Shown: one piece after another, positions 57,588-64,000 of the stretch
Layout: each line of letters starts with the position of its first letter
Numbering within the stretch: the first letter of the stretch is position 1
Origin: Littorina saxatilis
Taxonomy: Eukaryota > Mollusca > Gastropoda > Littorinimorpha > Littorinidae
DNA: 64,000 nt
Direction of reading: 5' to 3'
NCBI RefSeq assembly: GCF_037325665.1
Contig: NC_090246.1
Location: 63,050,648 to 63,114,647 of the forward strand
The notes under the pieces: model-generated
Databases searched by the model: none
What the model saw: only the letters and a program-made list of their open reading frames with translations
What the model was told of the DNA's origin: nothing
Translations under genes and position numbers: made by a program

Positions 57588-58865
57588 AAACAGAAGAAAA
57601 AAAACACAGTTCAGTGTCGTTCCTCTGTTTATTGCACCATAAATATATTACAGTGTGGTATAAATCGACATACCATGCACATATCATTTAAATGCATAGA
57701 ATAACTTAAAAAGGTTGGATGGTGACAGTCCATTCATTTTTTTATCTTCCCCATGCAATATTTTGCCACCAACCAGGTTTATAAAATGTATGAGAATAAA
57801 CCAAATTCAGCAAAGAATCAGTTCAGTAACCATGTGAGTGGTAAAATAATTACGATACACATCTATACATTTACAAACAAACCCACTACTGAATCAACTT
57901 TGAATCAAAGTCATGACAATGTCACACATATTTACTACTTTAGAAGGTGATTAGTTATAGTAATTCGGTCATTTATTTTTCAAGTAAATAAGTCCTTTAT
58001 TGCTTAAAAAACCCATTCATTTCAGCATTTTCATCAAATCAATCCCCTTAAAAAATTTTGATCACTTTTTTGTGTGAAACAAATTGCAAATGCTATTGTT
58101 TAAAGAACAATCATGACAAAAATGTTGATCTCCGTCTCAAAATTAGTGCTTGGTGGTAAAGAAAAATGCTTGACCTTCCATTTTTATTTTATTTTTATTT
58201 ACACATGTACGCATTTATAATGAACAGAAAATCACTCCTTGTTTTTCTATTGCTATGCCCACACTAAGGTGCATGAAATGAACAAATGTTTCAAAACCCT
58301 TATTTCTCCATTTACTCTTGCAATCTTTAAACATTGATTACAATTGGTTTGTCACAAGTGGTGTTTTTCAAATGTTGTGTGGAAGCATTGAAAACTGTGT
58401 CAACAATGTCCTCATTGAATTGTGTGTGTGTGTGTGCAAACTCCCATATATGTGCATTTTCAAGACAGGTTGTAAACCCACTACAATACATGTGCCTTTT
58501 TCTCAGCACACATGATAGCAATCATACACATATGCTTTTTACGGGCATCAACACATACGCCGACATCAAACGTTTGAAAATACGAACAAGGAACAGCTCG
58601 ACTTTTCACTTGTGACTGGAGAATGCCCTGGGGCACAAACATAAAATAGAATGAAAGAAAATAAAACGGCAGTGGATTATCATTGGAATAAATTCACAAC
58701 ATTAAATAAGCTGACTTAATGTTTTTTAAAAACCCTTTGGCCATTATAAATATTGTGTGGTGACACTGGACACTTCATACCTACAAAGCTAATGTCAGCT
58801 AAGTTTTTGAAGCTACGTGTATGACCCCATGTGGTTAGACAGCAAAGCAAACAAAAAAAGAAAGA
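57588..58865. other. Non-coding stretch between repeats
   Basis: AT-rich, no recognisable gene. It might be distal 3' UTR of the carrier gene (TTTATT, i.e. AATAAA on the minus strand, near 57625), but no direct support is visible. Confidence 0.4.
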
Positions 58866-59621
58866 AACAAGTCGCGTAAGGCGAAAATACAATATTTAGT
58901 CAAGTAGCTGTCGAACTCACAGAATGAAACTGAACGCAATGCCATTTTTCAGCAAGACCGTATACTCGTAGCATCGTCAGTCCACCGCTCAAGGCAAAGG
59001 CAGTGAAATTGACAAGAAGAGCGGGGTAGTAGTTGCGCTAAGAAGGATAGCACGCTTTTCTGTACCTCTCTTTGTTTTAACTTTCTGAGCGTGTTTTTAA
59101 TCCAAACATATCATATCTATATGTTTTTGGAATCAGGAACCGACAAGGAATAAGATGAAAGTGTTTTTAAATTGATTTGGACAATTTAATTTTGATAATA
59201 ATTTTTATATATTTAATTTTCAGAGCTTGTTTTTAATCCGAATACAACATATTTATATGTTTTTGGAATCAGCAAATGATGGAGAATAAGATAAACGTAA
59301 ATTTGGATCGTTTTATAAATTTTTATTTTTTTTTACAATTTTCAGATTTTTAATGACCAAAGTCATTAATTAATTTTTAAGCCACCAAGCTGAAATGCAA
59401 TACCGAAGTCCGGGCTTCGTCGAAGATTACTTGACCAAAATTTCAACCAATTTGGTTGAAAAATGAGGGCGTGACAGTGCCGCCTCAACTTTCACGAAAA
59501 GCCGGATATGACGTCATCAAAGACATTTATCAAAAAAATGAAAAAAACGTTCGGGGATATCATACCCAGGAACTCTCATGTCAAATTTCATAAAGATCGG
59601 TCCAGTAGTTTAGTCTGAATC

Positions 59622-59663
<42 letters not shown>

Positions 59664-59742
59664 GACACACATACACCACGACCCTCGTTTCGATTCCCCC
59701 TCGATGTTAAAATATTTAGTCAAAACTTGACTAAATATAAAA
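58866..59742 (-). mobile_element. Helentron-like non-autonomous element, family 1 copy 4
   Basis: Near-complete copy with hairpin end at 58866, subterminal inverted repeats, long (CA)n near 59629-59665 and TGACGTCA at 59509-59516. Same orientation as the other three copies. It sits between ERCC1 and the carrier gene. Confidence 0.75.
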
Positions 59743-60318
59743 AGATACAGTCTCGTGCACCATTCTGTTTACATGTAAATATCAATTGTTTATAAAGGAG
59801 ACACTTAACAAATTTGGAATACTGTTTTGAAGTCTGGTACAATGTCAATGGACATGTTAATATCATACATGCTGCCAATAAACATGAATGAAAACATCAA
59901 AATCTTCCTTAAGCTCACAGTAATATTTGCTGCCAATGCACAATTATGAATCTTTTTTTCTAGACTTGGAACAGAAAACAGACACACACACAAGTGTGCT
60001 GAACAAAGTCAGAGAATTTCGATACGTAGTTGAGAATGTGCTGGCTGTGTTCATGCACTTGGCACAACGGGACTCATAACTAGAAATAGGCACACACATT
60101 TCAAGCATCTTATTCAGAAAACTAGATGCGGGTGGAGATAGAGGCTCACAAAAACAACTGCTGTAGTGTTAAAACTTTGTGGGCACTCTGCATTAGAGAA
60201 AGAAAGGTTGACAATACAGTACAAGTACACTTACTAGTAACAAACCACAAGGCCTGCTGAAGCTTTCTCAGGCTAGTGTCTTCCCTGAGTTATGTACAGA
60301 AAGGTCACAGAACATCAT
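59743..60318. other. Non-coding stretch between repeats
   Basis: No gene or repeat recognised. Confidence 0.4.
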
Positions 60319-61100
60319 AACAAGAAGGGCAAAGCCCATACGACTCACATGCTTTACACATTTTTCCTACCAAAATACATGTGACCTTGACCCAAGGTCA
60401 AGGTCATCCAAGGTCATGCAACACAAAGCTGTTAATTCAAGACATAGGAAGTACAATGGTGCTTTTTGGCTCTTTCTACCATGAGATATGGTCACTTTTA
60501 GTGGTTCACTACCTTATTTTCGTCACATTTCATAAGGGTCAAAGTGACCTTGACCTTGATCATATGTGACCAAATGTGTCTCATGATGAAAGCATAACAT
60601 GTGCCCCACATAATTTTTAAGTTTGAAACAGTTATCTTCCATAGTTCAGGGTCAAGGTCACTTCAAAATATGTATACAATCCAACTTTGAAGAGCTCCTG
60701 TGACCTTGACCTTGAAGCAAGGAAAACCAAACTGGTATCAAAAGATGGGGCTTACTTTGCCCTATATATCATATATAGGTGAGGTATTGAATCTTAAAAA
60801 CTTCAGAGAAAATGGGAAAAATGTGAAAAATAGCTGTTTTTTAGGCAACATTTATGGCCCCTGCGACCTTGACCTTGAAGCAAGGTCAAGATGCTATGTA
60901 TGTTTTTTGGGGCCTTGTCATCATACACCATCTTGCCAAATTTGGTACTGATAGACTGAATAGTGTCCAAGAAATATCCAACGTTAAAGTTTTCCGGACG
61001 GACGTCCGGACGGACGGACGTCCGGACGGACGGACGGACGGACGGACGGACGACTCGGGTGAGTACATAGACTCACTTTTGCTTCGCATGTGAGTCAAAA
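60319..61100 (-). mobile_element. Helentron-like non-autonomous element, family 2 copy 3
   Basis: Third copy, same orientation, nearly identical in sequence to the other two. The GGAC/GTCC tract is rearranged (60994-61052). It sits between ERCC1 and the carrier gene. Confidence 0.75.
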
Positions 61101-62394
61101 AGCATATCTTTATTGATCACATGTTTAAAATCAACTGATCAACCAGCTAAAGCTAATACTGTACAAAGAAAGAACGAAAAGAATGAAGAAAAGGGTGAGG
61201 AAGAGAAAAATAGAATGCATAAAAATACTGGAAGAAAGAACAAAACAAATAAATGCAGTTTTGAAGTGAGCTTCACAATTTGCTGCATTTGTATTCCCTC
61301 AAAAATTAAAATGTTCAGTGGTTAAGCACAATTAAACTTGGTGTAAAAAGAAACAAGAATGTGTTTTCATCTTGGTGTTCTACAATAAAAAATAAAAAAA
61401 AGACAATTAGAAACAAAATTCATCAAAGGGCAACAATCTATAAAATTAAAAAAAATTAAAAATAAAAATGTGGAACACTATACAATGCTTCTAAAGCATG
61501 GGTCATTTTGGTATAAAATTCTGACAGTCACACTATGATAAACAATAACAAAACAAAACAAAAATAAAAGCTAGCAATTCAGGTCTATGATGACAGCTTA
61601 GTGAGAGTAATATCTGACTGATCAGAACAAGCAATGAGTTTTCTGAACACTTACTCAATTCAACAAACATCAACCATAAACACACCTCGGGTTAAAGATT
61701 TAAAAGCACACACAGGGTATGACAGTGCTTAGCTGATAGTAAACTTTGGAACTAAAAGAGTGACTGTGCAATAAACAGACCTGGAAGAGAGATTCTACAT
61801 AAAATGCATGCATATATGGCACAATTATTCTCCTGGCATGATCTTTTTGATGCGATTAAATGTCACAGATATCTTGTCAGTGACCTTTTGTACAAAAAAA
61901 AAAAGACTGGAATGCAACTAAAAGTTATGTTAACAAAACAGGCTCTTCAGTAATTCATGTAAAACACAAGCTGTTCAGGTTCATATTGTCACATTGAACC
62001 AAGATCTTTTGCTCAGAAGCACAGACAACTCCATATTTACACATAACACACACTGTCATGAAGCAAATTCAAGGACGATGCAACATACAAAGTAAAAATT
62101 TAAAGCTGTACGCCACTTATTAATAGGCATGTGTTGCTAACAAAGGCAGCTTATTTCACACCATGCACAGAAGTATTTGGACTTTAAATGTTTAGTTTTA
62201 AAATTACACACTTATTCACACACTCTGCCTTTTGCTCTCTTGCCTCAGATGTAAGCAACAACATGCACACATTACTGTAAGTTCATTTGAATTGACGTAA
62301 CACCATAGAAAAGGGCTTAGATTTTAATCAAATCTGAGCAAAATACTTCAAGTATGCAAACTGTATTTTTCTTGCTAATAACTTAAAGCTTTGG
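61101..62394 (-). other. Probable 3' UTR or intergenic sequence of the carrier gene
   Basis: A-rich, without coding signals. AATAAA on the minus strand at 61109-61114, just beside a Helentron-like element, is a candidate polyadenylation signal. Confidence 0.35.
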
Positions 62395-62770
62395 GGCGGG
62401 GATGTAGCTCAGTCGGTAGCGCACTGGATTTGTATCCAGTTGGCCGCTGTCAGCGTGAGTTCGTCCCCACGTTCGGCAAGAGATTTATTTCTCAGAGTCA
62501 ACTTTGTGTGCAGACTCTCCTCGGTGTCCGAACACCCCCGTGTGTACACGCAAGCACAAGATCAAGTGCGCACGAAAAAGATCCTGTAATCCATGTCAGA
62601 GTTCGGTGTGTTATAGAAACACGAAAATACCCAGCATGCTTCCTCCGAAAACGGCGTATGGCTGCCTAAATGGCGGGGTAAAAAAGTCATACACGTAAAA
62701 TTCCACTCGTGCAAAAAACACGAGTGTACGTGGGAGTTTCAGCCCACGAACGCAGAAGAAGAAGAAGACT
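62395..62770 (+). mobile_element. tRNA-derived SINE (family B), copy 3
   Basis: Head GCGGGGATGTAGCTCAGTCG with a clear A-box; the B-box is degenerate (GAGTTCGTCCCC). The body has ATCCTGTAATCCATGTCAGA and CAGCATGC, and the tail is CACGAACGCAGAAGAAGAAG. Opposite orientation to the other two copies. Confidence 0.75.
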
Positions 62771-63260
62771 TAAAGCTTTATGTATGTCATGAAACTAGAC
62801 AGCAAGGCAACAGTGTTTCTTGCAATAGTATGAGCGCAAAGAAGTGTCCCAAGATAACAAGTCAGCTTGGGGTATATTTCAGTTCCAAGCATATCAAGTC
62901 ATTTTTTTCTGTTGTCATCCATTTTAGACAGGTCACTCTTTTCTTTAGTTTTGAGAATGATCTTTTTATGTCTCCAAAGCAAGCGTTTTCCACGATTGAG
63001 ACATTGTTTTGTTTTTTAATTTTTAAGGTGTGCAAATCATTTCAATGAGCTTTTCTGCACACAAAAATATAAAACCAAACACAAACAAATTAAAATAAAG
63101 TTGTTGAAGAAAAAGAACACAGGCTTGAAAAATAGAACTCCTGCGTGTTCCACCACTAATCAGTGACCAGAAATCAAAATATAATCAAGAACAAATTAAC
63201 TGAGTTACTACAAATGCAATACATGCATCACATTTTCTCTTGTGAAAAAGGTACAGCCCT

Positions 63261-63368
63261 TTAACCCTCTTGTGGTGGATCATCTCCGAAGATCTGCCGT
63301 ATCTGTTCGAAGAAGACGAATGTGAGAACGGTGTGAGGCCCCAGGCGAACAAAGGCTGGTATAAACCC
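63261..63368 (-). CDS. Mitochondrial carrier (SLC25) last coding exon, partial
   Basis: Behind a TTTCAG acceptor the exon reads GFIPAFVRLGPHTVLTFVFF and then EQIRQIFGDDPPQEG before TAA. RLGPHTVLTF(V/I)F(F/L)EQ is the sixth transmembrane helix of SLC25A10/A11-type dicarboxylate and oxoglutarate carriers of the inner mitochondrial membrane. The other exons must lie beyond the right edge. Human A11 has RLGPHTVLTFIFLEQM and A10 has RLIPHTVLTFVFLEQL, so the exact member cannot be told from 35 residues. Confidence 0.8.
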   Translation of the reverse strand, partial: GFIPAFVRLGPHTVLTFVFFEQIRQIFGDDPPQEG

Positions 63369-64000
63369 CTGAAACACACCAAGAAAGTACACTAGAGATA
63401 AACCCATGGCTACAATAGCAGAAAAAATCAACTGGAAACTACTGAAGGTTGCCCATTTTGCAGGAGTTCACATTACACAACAGATGTTTTCCGGAAATAA
63501 CTCTGTCAGGATTTACAAGCGTTGTGAAAGAGTTGCGCCCAGCTAACCTTGTACAAACTGGAAACACATGGACGACCAGTAAAAAGAACAATCGCAGCTA
63601 ATAACACTCCGATGTGTATGTTATGCAGTGTCAGCTCGATATGACCCCAATACTTTTAAAGATATACACATTGGGGTAAATGATTTGTTGCCGCAATTCC
63701 AGATTGCCGACAACGTGTTTTGCCTGAGGTCATGTGAGTTTCGCTTGCGGTCAAGGTCACGGCAGCATGGGAAACTGATATGCGTCCTGAGCGATCGCTG
63801 CAGGCCATCAAGTGAACCCTGGCTTTGATGTGCAGATTTTCGAAAGAAAAAGGACACTCCTTAACAAACACATCGTAGTCAGTTATTTGCTGCGATCGTT
63901 GTTATAACTGGTCAACCACGTGTTTCCTGTTTTGCTTTGGACAAAAACGATGCTGCGGCGGATGATGACAAACCCCGTTTTTTTCGCGGCATTTCTGTTT
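63369..64000 (-). other. Intron of the carrier gene
   Basis: No exon seen. About 63481-63540 resembles the start of the AATAGAC-type MITE (CCGGAAATAACTCTGTCAGG). Confidence 0.45.

Noticed and set aside
62395-62470. Functional tRNA gene
   Set aside because: The A-box is good but the B-box is altered and the tRNA-like part continues into a dispersed SINE body with two other copies; the same applies to 6830-6908, 18310-18376, 37526-37600 and 56440-56514.

Overview
The window is nuclear DNA from an animal, most likely a gastropod mollusc. It has spliced genes with GT-AG introns, five recognisable metazoan orthologues plus the tail of a sixth gene, and a dense load of molluscan-style repeats. A caenogastropod such as a periwinkle is my best guess, from remembered repeat types, and is inference only.

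Host genes from left to right: the last four coding exons of beta-catenin (plus strand, 273-2776); a SOSS-B/NABP single-strand DNA-binding protein (minus, 15186 to 10955, six exons, 197 aa); TSR3, the 18S rRNA aminocarboxypropyltransferase (minus, 25317 to 17526, six exons, 383 aa); GNPTG, the gamma subunit of GlcNAc-1-phosphotransferase (plus, 25689-44093, nine exons, 294 aa); ERCC1, the XPF partner in DNA repair (minus, 54143 to 44967, eleven exons, 437 aa); and the last exon of a mitochondrial carrier (minus, 63368 to 63261). For the four complete genes the exon phases were followed junction by junction and every model closes in frame. TSR3 and GNPTG are head to head with 371 bp between their start codons, as in vertebrates. 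NABP and ERCC1 are both DNA-repair genes, but nothing in the sequence ties the genes into a single pathway.

The rest is mostly mobile DNA. Tc1-like element (5296-10057) holding a SINE, which holds an hAT-like transposon, plus two abutting rolling-circle elements. Two families of Helentron-like non-autonomous elements: four copies of family 1 and three of family 2. A canonical Helitron family (two copies). A pogo/Tigger-like element split by a Helitron. A 5'-truncated LINE in TSR3 intron 1. A young, whole-looking Ty3/gypsy element with identical LTRs in GNPTG intron 1. A DIRS-like inverted-repeat element with a GC-rich, tandemly repeated core in GNPTG intron 8. There are also at least four tRNA-derived SINE families and many MITEs.

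The most interesting signals are the shared terminal layout of the rolling-circle families, the nuclear-receptor half-site arrays and CRE palindromes they carry, the DIRS-type end-junction signature at 43608-43700, and a recurrent palindromic module just upstream of ERCC1. No CRISPR array, operon or prokaryotic system is present.
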